A stretch of 6,447 nucleotides of DNA from Gammaproteobacteria bacterium (GTDB lineage Bacteria > Pseudomonadota > Gammaproteobacteria > Pseudomonadales > Azotimanducaceae): the NCBI GenBank assembly GCA_028821035.1, contig JAPPHP010000225.1:1-6447 (forward strand), read 5' to 3'. Of this stretch, positions 6,216 through 6,447 are shown piece after piece. The notes below the pieces were generated by a model. The model had not been told where the DNA came from. It did not search any database and worked only from the letters and a program-made list of their open reading frames with translations. Position 1 is the first letter of the stretch. The number at the start of each line of letters is the position of its first letter. A program made the translations under genes and the position numbers.

Positions 6216-6447
6216 CGGTTTCCTCCCGTCACGAGCCGCGTCGCGTAGGCGACCGTGCCGGTGGTCAGGGCGTGCCGCCGCTGGAAGTTCTCGCGTGCGT
6301 GCTTCGGCGGTTGCCGCGAGGTCTGCCAGGAGTTCAGGCCGTCGTACCAGGTCAGCAGCAGCATCCTGCCGCGCTCGGCGGACCGGTCGCGCTGGCAGAA
6401 CAGGCCCTGCGGCTCGGCCCGGTAGGCATCCACGGTCTCGAAGCTCT
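6212..6447 (-). CDS. ABM-like (antibiotic biosynthesis monooxygenase fold) protein, 3' part only
   Basis: The reading frame is open from the right window edge to a TGA at 6212-6214 and encodes 77 whole codons before the stop. A GTG at 6433 could serve as a start. However, the preceding codons (S-F-E-T) fit the same domain and no in-frame stop is seen, so the true start probably lies beyond the window. The pattern resembles the C-terminal half of dimeric alpha/beta-barrel ABM proteins. It has a strand with PQGLFCQRDRS, a G-R-M-L-L-L-T-W-Y strand, an N-S-W-Q helix start, PPKHARENFQRRHAL in the helix, and a last strand ending VAYATRLV. Such proteins include cofactor-free quinone-forming monooxygenases, heme-degrading enzymes, and many small proteins of unknown role. 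The 4-bp ATGA overlap with the CmcJ-like gene argues that the two work together. The fold call is from pattern recognition of a partial sequence and could be wrong. Confidence 0.6.
   Translation of the reverse strand, partial: SFETVDAYRAEPQGLFCQRDRSAERGRMLLLTWYDGLNSWQTSRQPPKHARENFQRRHALTTGTVAYATRLVTGGNR

Noticed and set aside
5361..6248. 295-codon open frame on the plus strand opposite the CmcJ-like gene
   Set aside because: Shadow of the minus-strand gene, which matches a known family over its full length and is coupled to its upstream neighbour.

Overview
The window is GC-rich and densely packed. It holds five complete genes and two genes cut by the window edges. Codon use is strongly GC-biased at third positions, Shine-Dalgarno signals are weak, and three of the products look like bacterial lipoproteins. 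This fits a high-GC Gram-negative bacterium, for example a Gemmatimonadota-, Acidobacteriota- or Proteobacteria-like lineage. The sequence does not settle the phylum, and that statement is a low-confidence inference. I see no rRNA, tRNA, CRISPR array, insertion sequence or convincing terminator.

Layout, following transcription on the minus strand from right to left. First comes the 3' part of a small protein resembling the antibiotic-biosynthesis-monooxygenase (ABM) fold (6212-6447). It overlaps by ATGA the start of a CmcJ/NvfI-family, probable Fe(II)/2-oxoglutarate oxidoreductase (5397-6215). After 34 bp follows a lipoprotein substrate-binding protein of the peptide/nickel ABC family (SBP2, 3791-5362). 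A small NTF2/SnoaL-like gene on the plus strand (3350-3781) converges on SBP2, with only 9 bp between the two stops. About 73 bp upstream of it lies a divergent minus-strand unit: a lipoprotein type I sulfatase with an intact C-x-P-S-R active site (1729-3276), then after 13 bp a second, closely related lipoprotein substrate-binding protein (SBP1, 126-1715), then after 40 bp the N-terminus of a DppB/OppB-type permease that leaves the window (1-85).

The main observation is that two paralogous solute-binding lipoproteins each sit behind a different enzyme, one a surface or periplasmic sulfatase and the other a cytoplasmic CmcJ-like oxygenase. Only one permease start is visible, and it follows SBP1. 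An inferred model is a catabolic or salvage locus. In it, a sulfated small molecule is desulfated outside the cytoplasm, captured by one or both binding proteins, imported through a shared Dpp-like transporter, and modified inside by the CmcJ-like enzyme with help from the ABM-like and NTF2-like proteins. The substrate cannot be read from the sequence.
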